Made by a program: the position numbers and the translations under genes. Under the pieces are notes generated by a model. It saw only the letters and a list, made by a program, of their open reading frames with translations. It was not told the DNA's origin and did no database searches. A stretch of DNA of 64,000 nt, from NCBI GenBank assembly GCA_964427875.1, contig CAYRVX010000021.1, positions 7,565-71,564 of the forward strand, given 5' to 3'. Positions 16,350-24,260 of this stretch are shown here, one piece after another (the stretch's first letter is position 1; each line of letters opens with the position of its first letter). This stretch comes from CAYRVX01 sp964427875. GTDB taxonomy: Bacteria > Planctomycetota > Phycisphaerae > SM23-33.

Positions 16350-17534
16350 TCAGAACGCCTTGACCGGCACTTCCGCCCCGCCCTTCTCGGCCGAGACGTA
16401 GGCGCTGTAGATCGTCGAGATCGCATCGGCGGCCAGCCGGCTGTCGCTCTCCAGCGGCTCGTCGTAGGCGACCGTCCGGTAGAACGCCTCCATCTCCTGG
16501 GGATAGCCCGTGAAGTGGTCCTCGTCCACCGACGGCTGGGTCCAGCCCTGCTTCGTGCCGATCTTCTCGACCACGTAGATGTCCTGGAAGTACCCCTCGA
16601 CGGGGTTGTAGGTCTCCATGGCGTTGTTGGGGTTGATGCGGCAGACGGTGCGGTGGTTGTTGGCGGCGACCTCGAGCCAGTTGTGGATGCCGCCGAGGAT
16701 GATCTCGGAGGCGTACACGTCTCCGATGGTGCCGTCCTCGAAGACCACGTGGGTCAGGGAGAAGTCCTCGATGTCCACGTAGTCGGCGCGGAGGTGGCCC
16801 GCGTCCCGGAAGCCGTCGATTCGCGTCAGCGCGTGCGTGCGGCAGGAGACGGCCTTCGGGCGGATGGGCTTGCCGTTCCGCGCCCGGCCCTCGACGCACT
16901 TGAGGTACAGCGCCGCCGTGAGCGGGTGGCAGCCCTTGCCGATCAGCGACCCGCCGCCGGAGAACTTCCAGTAGGCGTACGTGGCGGCGTGCGAGCCGCT
17001 GTGGGCCTCCTCGCCGTGCATCCAGAGGACCTGCGCGCCGGTCTTCTCGATGATCTCCCGCTCCTTCTGGATGGAGGGGGCGTAGACCCAGTTCTCGGCG
17101 TAGAGGATCCTGCCGGCCCCGGCGGCCTCGGCGGCGCGCATCCGCTCGATGCTCGCAAGGGCCGCCTCCAGCGCGTCGGCCTTGCCGAAGGCGTCCCCGT
17201 TGAAGTCGTCCGACCCGTCGCCGAAGTAGCCGGTCAGGGGCTTCTCGACGATGGCGGACCTGCCGGCCTCCAGGGCCGCCACGGCGATCTCCTCGTGGAC
17301 GACCGGCGGCGTGCAGACGTGGACGACGTCGGCCGCCTCGATGAGCGCCTCGAGGCTGTCGAAGCTGCGGATGCCTCTCTGTGCGGCGTACTCGGCCGCC
17401 TGCTCGCGGTCGATGGCGAAGACGCCGACGACCTCGACGTTCGCCCCGTGGACCCTCTGGAGGCAGTTGTAATGAAACGTGGCCGCGAAGCCCGCGCCGA
17501 CCAGCCCGGTTCGAACCGTCTTCTTCTCATCCAT
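16350..17534 (-). CDS. Gfo/Idh/MocA family NAD(P)-dependent oxidoreductase
   Basis: 394 residues. N-terminal Rossmann motif VGAGFAATFH (near 11-20), a VHVCTPP strand, then the family EKP motif (EKPLTGYFG), followed by an insertion (DGSDDFNGDAFGKAD) not usual in the family. The C-terminal substrate domain carries GGSLIGKGCHPLT, with the conserved His of the catalytic triad, and YVDIEDFSLTHV. Such enzymes oxidise or reduce sugar, inositol or glycan-derived keto groups. The ATG at 17534 has AGGAGG 7 nt upstream. No signal peptide. It is likely co-transcribed with the DUF6807 gene. Confidence 0.9.
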   Translation of the reverse strand: MDEKKTVRTGLVGAGFAATFHYNCLQRVHGANVEVVGVFAIDREQAAEYAAQRGIRSFDSLEALIEAADVVHVCTPPVVHEEIAVAALEAGRSAIVEKPLTGYFGDGSDDFNGDAFGKADALEAALASIERMRAAEAAGAGRILYAENWVYAPSIQKEREIIEKTGAQVLWMHGEEAHSGSHAATYAYWKFSGGGSLIGKGCHPLTAALYLKCVEGRARNGKPIRPKAVSCRTHALTRIDGFRDAGHLRADYVDIEDFSLTHVVFEDGTIGDVYASEIILGGIHNWLEVAANNHRTVCRINPNNAMETYNPVEGYFQDIYVVEKIGTKQGWTQPSVDEDHFTGYPQEMEAFYRTVAYDEPLESDSRLAADAISTIYSAYVSAEKGGAEVPVKAF

Positions 17535-17568
17535 GGGGCGCCTCCTCTTCTCGGGTTCGCCTTGGGGG

Positions 17569-17574
17569 ATCATA
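17569..17574 (-). promoter_or_regulatory. Possible extended -10 element for the Gfo/Idh gene
   Basis: Minus-strand TGGTATGAT contains an extended -10 (TGn plus TATGAT) about 35 nt upstream of the ATG at 17534. No good -35 is present. Confidence 0.3.
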
Positions 17575-17633
17575 CCAGCAAAGCGGACGCAGCGACACCC
17601 TCTCGGGAAACTGAAGCAGCGGCGCCAGGCGCC

Positions 17634-20600
17634 TCACCGGGCCGCCCGCGCGGCCCGCTCGCACGCCCGCAGGAGCACGCGCCTCGTGGTCACTTCCGGG
17701 TAGTCGCCGGCGAGCTTCCGCATCTCCTCGAGTCGCGCCGGATCGGCGAGCATGGCCAGCGCCCCGGCGGCTGCGTGGCGGACGTCCATCGCGTTGTCGA
17801 AGTCGCGCACGGCCGCCAGCAGCGCCCCGGCGGCCCGGCGGTCGCCGATCCGCCCGAGCGCGTCGGCGGCCGCGGCCCGATAGCACGGCGTCATGGCGTT
17901 GTGAAGGAACACGTTCGGCGGGTCGGGCCGGCCGAAACTCGCCTCCGTCGGGTCCTCCGTCAGCGAGGCGATCAGCGGGCCCACGGAGCCGCGGTCGCGG
18001 AGCTTGCCCAGCGCCCGGGCCAGCATGAAGCAGGTCCAACTGCGCTTTCGCGAGGGCCTCGCGGCGCGGTGGCGCTGGTAGGCCGCCCGGATCCGCGGGG
18101 CGAAGGAGCGGTCGCGGCAGATGACCGACAGGACGTGCGCCGCTCGCGATTCCGGGCACAGCACGCCGGTCGAGCTGGCCGGCGGCGAGGCCGTCACCGC
18201 CGAACGCCATCGTTTCGCCTCGCCGGCCTGCTCGTCGCCCAGGACCGCCAGGCACGCCTCGATCACCTCGTTCGCGGCGCCGCTGCGGGCGATCACCCGC
18301 GCCGTGACGTTCTCGTACGCGTCGTTCTCGAACAGCAGCCCGCGGTCCGAGTCGATGGGGACGGCCTTGAGCATCGCCTTGGCGATCTTCGCGGCCCCCG
18401 CCGAGCCGATCGCGTCCAGCGCCTCGATAATCCGATAGTGCACGATCGACGAGTGGCAGCCCATCAGCCAACTGTGGTCGCCCACCCGGTGGGTGTATCG
18501 CCAGAAGTCGCCCAGGTCGACGAAGGCGCCCAGCAGGATCGCCTCCGCCTCCGCCGTGGCGATCCAGCCGAGGGCCTCGGCGGCCGTCGCGGCCACGTAC
18601 GCCGGGCGCTGGTGGCGGCCCAACTCGTCGTGGGCCCCCTTCCGGCAGGCCTGGGCGCCCTGACGGAGCAGCTCGCCCAGCAGGCCGACGGCCTTGGCGT
18701 CCTTCAGCCGGCCGAGCGCGCGCATGGCCTCCAGGGTCGCGCGGAGATTGTCCGGCTTGCCCGTCCGCAGAAATCCTCGCAGCGCCGCGGCCGCCGCGTT
18801 GGAGCCCACGTGCGACAGCGCGACGATGGCCTTGTGCCGCATGGCCGCGTCCGTATCCGAAAGCCGCCCGATCAGCTCCTGCTCGATGCGTGGCCAGTCG
18901 TTGGCCCGAATCCACCGCCTCCACGCTTCGTCCCCGCGGCCGCCGAGAGGCGCGTAGCCGTCAAACGGCTCGGCGTGGCCGGTGAGGTTCTCCAGCGCCA
19001 GGTGGGCCGCCTGGGCCACGGCAGGGTCGCGATCGAGCAGTGCCTTCAGGAGCGGCGCAATCGCCCGCCGGTCTCCACAGGCGGACAAGGCGAGGGCCGC
19101 GGCGATCCGCAGCTCCCGGGGCCCGTCGGCCAGCGGCCCCGCCAGCGCCTGGACGGCCGCCCGGTCGCGGAAGATCGCCAGCCGCCGCGCCGCGGAGATC
19201 CCGAGCGCCTCGTCGGGGCCGCGAAGCTGCTCCATCAACGCCTGGACTTCCCCTCTTCGCCCAAGGCCGTACAGGTCGATCGACGCCACCTCGCGGAAGC
19301 GGTCCAGTTGGAGGTTCAGCACGCCGCCGTTGGCGGCGTTGTTGCCGCGGAAGCGATGCGGGCGCCCCTGGCCGAGCAGCCGGACCGGCCGGGCCTGCAT
19401 GGCCAGCAGGCCGCCGGCGGCGTTCGGCGCCGACGGGCGGGCGCCGTGACAGCCCACGCACGAGCGCCGCTCGCCGGGGCGGACGTAGATCCACGTCATC
19501 TCGTTGACGACGCTGCGGCCCTCGGCGTCCACCGCCTGGAGCGCCAGCGCCCGGTCGGCGGGAACCTCGAGGCAGAACGACCCGTCCGGCGCCAGCGGGG
19601 CCGTGCCCAGCTCCACCGCCTCCACGCCGATGTGATCGTAGGAATGCCTCGCCGAGCGGTTCGTCAGCGGCCGGCCCTCGTAGACGCGGATCGCCCGCAC
19701 GCGGGAGAGTTCGGCCTGCGTCTGCTTGCCCGCCAAGACGTTCTGGCAGATCAGGAAGCCCGTCCTGCCGATCCCGCCGGCCGCGTCGTCGGGCACGGAG
19801 GAGGAGATCGCCGGCGGCCGGGGGCGCGGGCCGAGATACACCGGCGAGTGCACGTCATAGGTGTCCCGCCCGTGAAGGCGAACGATGCCGCCGGTCTGGA
19901 GGTCCAGTAAGCCGATCGCCGCCATGCCGGCGGTCGTGCAGAGCAGCCGACCGTCGGGCATGGGCGAGATGTCGAACAGGCCCATACCCGAGCTGATCAC
20001 GATCGGCGGGTCCACGCCGCCGGCCGAGATCACCAGCCCGTGCTGCGAGAGGCACGCCACCCGCCCGTCGGGCAGCGGGGCCGGGCTGCCGTAGCCGTAG
20101 CGGCGCAGCCAACTGGCGTTCTGTTCGGCGGCCGTCGAGGCGTCGTAGCCGATCGCGTACCGGTCGGCCCCCAGCAGGACCTGCCCGGCCGTGCCGTCCG
20201 GACGCGTCACGTGGATCTGTGTCTCGACCTTCGCCCGCTCCAGGAAGTTGTCGCAACGGATGAAGGCGATCAGCCCGTCCGCCGTGATCCGCGGCTCGTT
20301 GTCGCCCACGATGTGATAGGTGATCGGCCGGATGTCCCCCCCGTCGGCCCCCATGACGAACAGGCTCCTGGCGGGGTTTCCGTGGTACTCCTCGCGGCTG
20401 CCGAGCCGCGTGGAGCTGAAGAGGATGCGTCCGTCGGGCATCTCGGCGGGGTCGAAGTCGTGGAACGCCCCTGCAGTGAGGCGCTGCGGCTCGCCGCCGC
20501 CGGCGGGCAGGCGCCAGACGTGGAAGAACTTCTCGCCGTCGCGCGCCATGGCGAAGTAGATCGTCCGGCCGTCGTAGGAGACGCTGGGCGAGCCGATGAC

Positions 20601-21464
20601 GCCGCTGCCGGCGGTGAGGAGCATGCGCGGTGCCGCGTCCGGGCGGGCGGGCGAGAGAACGTGAAGCTGCCGCCCCAGCACGCTCGGCCCGGGCTTGTCC
20701 ATCTCGAGGTAGGCTCGCGACCCGCGGATGCGCCAGACGCACTGCGGCAGGCGCGTCGAGCTCTCGGGGACCCGCCCGGTCAGGAAGACGACGCCCGCCG
20801 GCCAGCGGAAACCCTCGGGCGGCTCGGCGAACCGTACGGCCAGGCGGCGCCGGCCCCGCGCCGGCGAGGGCGGCCCGGGATACGTCACCGTGCCCCAGAT
20901 CCCCTTGCCCATGGCCGCCAGCTCGACGGCGGGGGGCCACTTGGAGCCGTCGAACTCGTTGTGCGTCCAGCCCGTCTGGGGGCCCACCGAGAACGCCCAC
21001 GTCCGGTCGGTGTGCAGTTCGATCGGCGCGCGATCCTTGAAGTCCATGCGCAAGGCCGCGACCAGCCCCGCCGGGCCGCCGAGGTTGATCCCGCGAATGG
21101 CGATCACGTTCCCCCCGGGCGTCAGGAGATGGGCGACGTCGTACTTCTCCACGGACCGCCAGTAGCCCGAGTCGTACCCCGTCTCGCCGCCGACGAGCGA
21201 TCCGTTGACGAAGACCTCGTAGCCGTTGTCGGCGGTGACCAGCACGGCCGCCGAGGTCGGCCTGGCCGGCAGGTCGACCGTCCTGCGGAAGTAGCAGGAG
21301 ACGACGCCTTCCCGCAGGGCGTCCCTGGCGTTCCAGATCCAGAACGCCTTGCCCAGGGCGGGCAGAGTAGCGGCCGGCGGCCTCTCGAGCTCCGCCGAGG
21401 GCGCCGCCGAAGTCACAAGGGCTGACAGGATCGTCGCCACACGCAACGTGACAAGAAGCTCCAC
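17634..21464 (-). CDS. Secreted HzsA-like propeller protein with one haem c site and C-terminal HEAT repeats
   Basis: 1276 residues, GTG start at 21464 with AAAGGA 6 nt upstream; residues 1-24 are a signal peptide. Layout: a jelly-roll lectin-like domain (about 40-210; NGYEVFVNGSLVGG), a PD40/TolB-like propeller (about 290-560; SPSVSYDGRTIYF, DFDPAEMPDGRILFSSTR), then a segment with a CVGCH haem c motif at 669-673 (GERRSCVGCHGAR). The rest, about 760-1276, is a run of HEAT repeats (ALSACGDRRAIAPLLKAL, ALGRIGDRRAAGALLAAV). The middle resembles the hydrazine synthase alpha middle domain that is widespread in non-anammox planctomycetes. It is probably a periplasmic redox or binding protein; the reaction is unknown. 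An anammox role is not implied. Confidence 0.8.
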   Translation of the reverse strand: MELLVTLRVATILSALVTSAAPSAELERPPAATLPALGKAFWIWNARDALREGVVSCYFRRTVDLPARPTSAAVLVTADNGYEVFVNGSLVGGETGYDSGYWRSVEKYDVAHLLTPGGNVIAIRGINLGGPAGLVAALRMDFKDRAPIELHTDRTWAFSVGPQTGWTHNEFDGSKWPPAVELAAMGKGIWGTVTYPGPPSPARGRRRLAVRFAEPPEGFRWPAGVVFLTGRVPESSTRLPQCVWRIRGSRAYLEMDKPGPSVLGRQLHVLSPARPDAAPRMLLTAGSGVIGSPSVSYDGRTIYFAMARDGEKFFHVWRLPAGGGEPQRLTAGAFHDFDPAEMPDGRILFSSTRLGSREEYHGNPARSLFVMGADGGDIRPITYHIVGDNEPRITADGLIAFIRCDNFLERAKVETQIHVTRPDGTAGQVLLGADRYAIGYDASTAAEQNASWLRRYGYGSPAPLPDGRVACLSQHGLVISAGGVDPPIVISSGMGLFDISPMPDGRLLCTTAGMAAIGLLDLQTGGIVRLHGRDTYDVHSPVYLGPRPRPPAISSSVPDDAAGGIGRTGFLICQNVLAGKQTQAELSRVRAIRVYEGRPLTNRSARHSYDHIGVEAVELGTAPLAPDGSFCLEVPADRALALQAVDAEGRSVVNEMTWIYVRPGERRSCVGCHGARPSAPNAAGGLLAMQARPVRLLGQGRPHRFRGNNAANGGVLNLQLDRFREVASIDLYGLGRRGEVQALMEQLRGPDEALGISAARRLAIFRDRAAVQALAGPLADGPRELRIAAALALSACGDRRAIAPLLKALLDRDPAVAQAAHLALENLTGHAEPFDGYAPLGGRGDEAWRRWIRANDWPRIEQELIGRLSDTDAAMRHKAIVALSHVGSNAAAAALRGFLRTGKPDNLRATLEAMRALGRLKDAKAVGLLGELLRQGAQACRKGAHDELGRHQRPAYVAATAAEALGWIATAEAEAILLGAFVDLGDFWRYTHRVGDHSWLMGCHSSIVHYRIIEALDAIGSAGAAKIAKAMLKAVPIDSDRGLLFENDAYENVTARVIARSGAANEVIEACLAVLGDEQAGEAKRWRSAVTASPPASSTGVLCPESRAAHVLSVICRDRSFAPRIRAAYQRHRAARPSRKRSWTCFMLARALGKLRDRGSVGPLIASLTEDPTEASFGRPDPPNVFLHNAMTPCYRAAAADALGRIGDRRAAGALLAAVRDFDNAMDVRHAAAGALAMLADPARLEEMRKLAGDYPEVTTRRVLLRACERAARAAR

Positions 21465-21541
21465 ACGGGGTCCTTTCCTTGGCGGCTCGGGCCGCCCGCT
21501 CCCTGCCGGTCGCGGCTCAGGGCGTGGTGGTGCGCGGTGGC

Positions 21542-22132
21542 CTACTTTTCCCAGAACTTCCACCACGGATGGGGCCCGTCGCGCTGCGCCGACGGCGTGG
21601 GCGCGGGATGATGTGCCGGTGCGGGCAGCATGGCCTGGAGGTCGCGGAGCCTGGTGCGGGCGAAATTGGCGGGGTTCTGGCGAAAGGCCGCCACGGAGGC
21701 CTCGCGGAAGAACGCCGATTCCGGCGGCAGCTCCTCGCCGCGATAGAACTTCAGCGCTTCGGACAGACACAGCGACGCCTGGCGGGCCGATGTCCTCGCA
21801 TCGACCGGCGAGCCCTCCGACGCGGCCGACTCCGAAAAGAGATAGTACAGGCTGACCCATTGAGACAGGTCGATGATGCGGCTGGGCTGCCTGGACGGGT
21901 TGATGCAGTCGGCGTCGTCGGTGTCGGCGGGCACGTCGTGCTCCCAGTGGAAGCGGAAGGCCACTTCGAAGCCGCATCGCTTGCACCGCGCCCGGACGGT
22001 CGCCTCGCCGCCGGCGACGGGCAGATCGGTCTCTTCCGGGACGAGCGGGCCGCGCCCGCAGTGGGCGCAGGAGGTCACCATCAGGTAGTAGTGCAGCTCG
22101 TTCGATGTGTGTGCCCGCAGAGGCTCGTTCAT
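21542..22132 (-). CDS. Conserved hypothetical zinc-ribbon protein
   Basis: 196 residues. A rubredoxin-like zinc ribbon is formed by CAHCGRG (from residue 22) and CKRCGF (near 50-55). A helical part with LSQWVSLYYLFSES and an RTSARQASLCLSEALKFYR segment follows, then a Pro-rich tail ending HPWWKFWEK. It is cytoplasmic and unrecognised beyond the zinc ribbon. The ATG at 22132 has AGGAG 7 nt upstream. It lies 64 bp after the lipoprotein gene and 77 bp before the haem c protein start, all on the minus strand, so co-transcription is possible. Confidence 0.75.
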   Translation of the reverse strand: MNEPLRAHTSNELHYYLMVTSCAHCGRGPLVPEETDLPVAGGEATVRARCKRCGFEVAFRFHWEHDVPADTDDADCINPSRQPSRIIDLSQWVSLYYLFSESAASEGSPVDARTSARQASLCLSEALKFYRGEELPPESAFFREASVAAFRQNPANFARTRLRDLQAMLPAPAHHPAPTPSAQRDGPHPWWKFWEK

Positions 22133-22196
22133 GCTGCGCTCCTGGGCTTTGAACCACGCATCGAATGTGAGGTGACGGCCGCAGCCGCAGGTGAGA

Positions 22197-23078
22197 CTAA
22201 GGTGTCCCGCCGGCTGCGGAGCCGCCGGCTGCGGCCCCCGCGCCTCCCATGGCGCCGGTCAGCTTGTCCATGGCCGGCTTGACCAGTTCCTCGAATAACT
22301 GCATGGCCTTCTGGTCGATGTTGTCCTTGGTGACCCCGGCGTCCCGGATGCCGTCCGTGAGCGTCTTCACGAAGCGCATCTGCGCCTTGGCCAGCTCCCC
22401 CAGGGCTGCGTAGATGCCCTTGTCGGCACTGCTGAACTGGATCTGCCAGCCGTCGGCGCCCTTCGTGAACCGCAACGGCGAGTTGCCCCCGCTGACGGTG
22501 ACGGAGTTCCCGTCGAGCTCGTAATTCAGCGCATCTGTCGCCAGGTCGCCGAGCGTGGCCAGCACGGGCCCGCCGCCGGGGCCCTTGGCGAGCGCCTGAT
22601 TGAGGAAAGCGGGCACCTCCTTCATTGCGAGGTCCTCCCGGACCGCCTTGTCGAAGGCGGCGGCGGCCGGGGCCAGCTCGGACAGGGCTGAGATCGTCCC
22701 CTTCATCGCGCCGCTGTCGGCGGGGCCGATGTACGGCAGGACCGCCGAGAGCTGGCCGGTCTTGCCGGCCTCGATCATCTGGCCCATGATCTGCCTGATC
22801 TCCTTGACGAGCGGGTCTTCCGCGGTCGCGCCGGCGCCGCCCGCCCCGGGGGCTCCCGAGCCCCTGACCGCCTCGGCCGCCTTCCTGTCGCGAGCGGCGA
22901 TCAGGGCCTGGTCGGCCAGGAGATTCCGGTCCGCGCGGACCACGAGATTGGACGGCGGCGCGTCGATCTCGGGATCGTAGTCCGCGGTCTCCTCCGGCGG
23001 GCTGTCGCCTTCACAGCCGACCAGCAGGCCCATCGTCCCCGCGCCAAGGATCATCCATGCAATCGCCCAGTACCTCAT
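22197..23078 (-). CDS. Hypothetical lipoprotein
   Basis: 293 residues. A lipoprotein signal peptide (MRYWAIAWMILGAGTMGLLV) ends in the lipobox L-V-G-C with the modified Cys at residue 22. After a Pro/Asp-rich linker comes a helical domain (LVKEIRQIMGQMIEAGKTGQ) with short strands (YELDGNSVTVSGG), and the end is Gly/Ala-rich (GAMGGAGAAAGGSAAGG). No known domain is recognised. It probably sits in the outer or inner membrane facing the periplasm. The ATG at 23078 has AAGGAG 6-7 nt upstream. Confidence 0.75.
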   Translation of the reverse strand: MRYWAIAWMILGAGTMGLLVGCEGDSPPEETADYDPEIDAPPSNLVVRADRNLLADQALIAARDRKAAEAVRGSGAPGAGGAGATAEDPLVKEIRQIMGQMIEAGKTGQLSAVLPYIGPADSGAMKGTISALSELAPAAAAFDKAVREDLAMKEVPAFLNQALAKGPGGGPVLATLGDLATDALNYELDGNSVTVSGGNSPLRFTKGADGWQIQFSSADKGIYAALGELAKAQMRFVKTLTDGIRDAGVTKDNIDQKAMQLFEELVKPAMDKLTGAMGGAGAAAGGSAAGGTP

Positions 23079-23177
23079 CTCAGACTCCTTCGAGCCAGGT
23101 GGCCTGGCCGTCTCGTGCCCATACGCTACCACGGAAGCCGCCGCCCGTCCATCCCGCGCCGGCCGGCGGCGCGGACG

Positions 23178-24074
23178 TCAGACCTCTTCGGCTTCCTCCT
23201 CATCCTCGGCCTCTTCGGCCGGCGTCTCTCCGGCCCAGGCGATCCCCAACGCCCCGAGGGCGTCGCGCTCGACCATGCCGCGCAGGGCCTCGCGGGGCAC
23301 GGACGGCAGGTTCGTGCCCTGCGTCACCTCGTGCATGCTGTAGACGCACTTGATGGCCTCGGCCGCGCAAGAATAGGGAAAATCGCTGCCGAACAGCACC
23401 TTGTCCATCACGTTGAACTGGTGGGCCAGCACGAGCGCGTTGTACGCCTGCCACGGGCGATGGATCAGCCCGGAGATGTCCCCGTACACCCGCGGATGCT
23501 TGCCCAGCAGCGCGATCCCCTCCTCGATCCACGGATGACCCAGCGACGAGATCACGATCACCAGGTCGGGGAAGTCCGTGGCGATCTCGTCCAGCAGCGA
23601 CGGGCGGGCGTACTCCATCCGGCCGGTCGTCGGGAAATGCGTGCTCTGGCAGAAGAACACCGGCACGGCACGGCTGCCGGCCAGCTCGTACAGGCCCATC
23701 GCCCGGCTGTCGGCCGGGTGGAGATTCTGCATCGCCGGGCTGAGCGTCAGGCCGCGGAACTCGGCCTGCTTCAGGAGCGCCTCGGCCCGCTCGACGGCGC
23801 CGTCCTCGGCGGGGTCCACCGCCGCGATGCCGATCATCTTGTCCCGATGCCGCGAGACGTAGTCGGCGACGAACTCGTTGGGGACCTCCGCTTCCAGATC
23901 GACGCTGCGGACAGCCAGCACGAGGCACTTGTCAACGCACTCAGCCGCGAGCGCATGGTCGGCGGGCCCGGCCGACACCCGGTCGCGACCCGTCTGCCTG
24001 CGGATGAACTCCTCGCCGCCGCGGCCGAGCTGCTCGGCGCTGGACCATATGTGTGTATGACAGTCGACGATCAT
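23178..24074 (-). CDS. Amidohydrolase family 2 (PF04909-type) metal-dependent hydrolase/decarboxylase
   Basis: 298 residues. It has the TIM-barrel amidohydrolase marks: DCHTHIW at residues 4-10 (first metal His pair), the RGLTLSPAMQNLHP strand with His, SSLGHPW, and GSDFPYS with the catalytic Asp. Relatives include ACMS decarboxylase and the 2-pyrone-4,6-dicarboxylate hydrolase group; the substrate cannot be set. The C-terminal tail is very acidic (AEEAEDEEEAEEV). The ATG at 24074 has AAGG upstream and a good promoter. Confidence 0.88.
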   Translation of the reverse strand: MIVDCHTHIWSSAEQLGRGGEEFIRRQTGRDRVSAGPADHALAAECVDKCLVLAVRSVDLEAEVPNEFVADYVSRHRDKMIGIAAVDPAEDGAVERAEALLKQAEFRGLTLSPAMQNLHPADSRAMGLYELAGSRAVPVFFCQSTHFPTTGRMEYARPSLLDEIATDFPDLVIVISSLGHPWIEEGIALLGKHPRVYGDISGLIHRPWQAYNALVLAHQFNVMDKVLFGSDFPYSCAAEAIKCVYSMHEVTQGTNLPSVPREALRGMVERDALGALGIAWAGETPAEEAEDEEEAEEV

Positions 24075-24125
24075 CCGGACCTTCCATCCCCGCCGGCCAC
24101 GCCGACGAGCGGACGTCACGACGGT

Positions 24126-24154
24126 ATTCTAGGGCCAACGCCTCCTGCACGCAA
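24126..24154 (-). promoter_or_regulatory. Promoter of the amidohydrolase gene
   Basis: Minus-strand TTGCGT (24149-24154), 17 bp, TAGAAT (24126-24131), about 50 nt upstream of the ATG at 24074. It may also drive the lipoprotein, zinc-ribbon and haem c genes further along. The rest of the gap to 24260 is GC-rich, with a C-run near 24180, and holds no gene. Confidence 0.5.
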
Positions 24155-24260
24155 CCGTGTAAGCCGCCCAAATGCGCGCCCCCCCCCCGCCGGGGCCGGG
24201 TCCGCGGGAACGCACAATGCTTCCGGGAGCCGGCCGGTCACCGGCGCAGGCGCGGCTGAG

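Noticed and set aside
17634..21464. Hydrazine synthase subunit
   Set aside because: Only the middle propeller is similar; it has a single haem motif, a HEAT tail and no partner subunits, so anammox chemistry is not supported.
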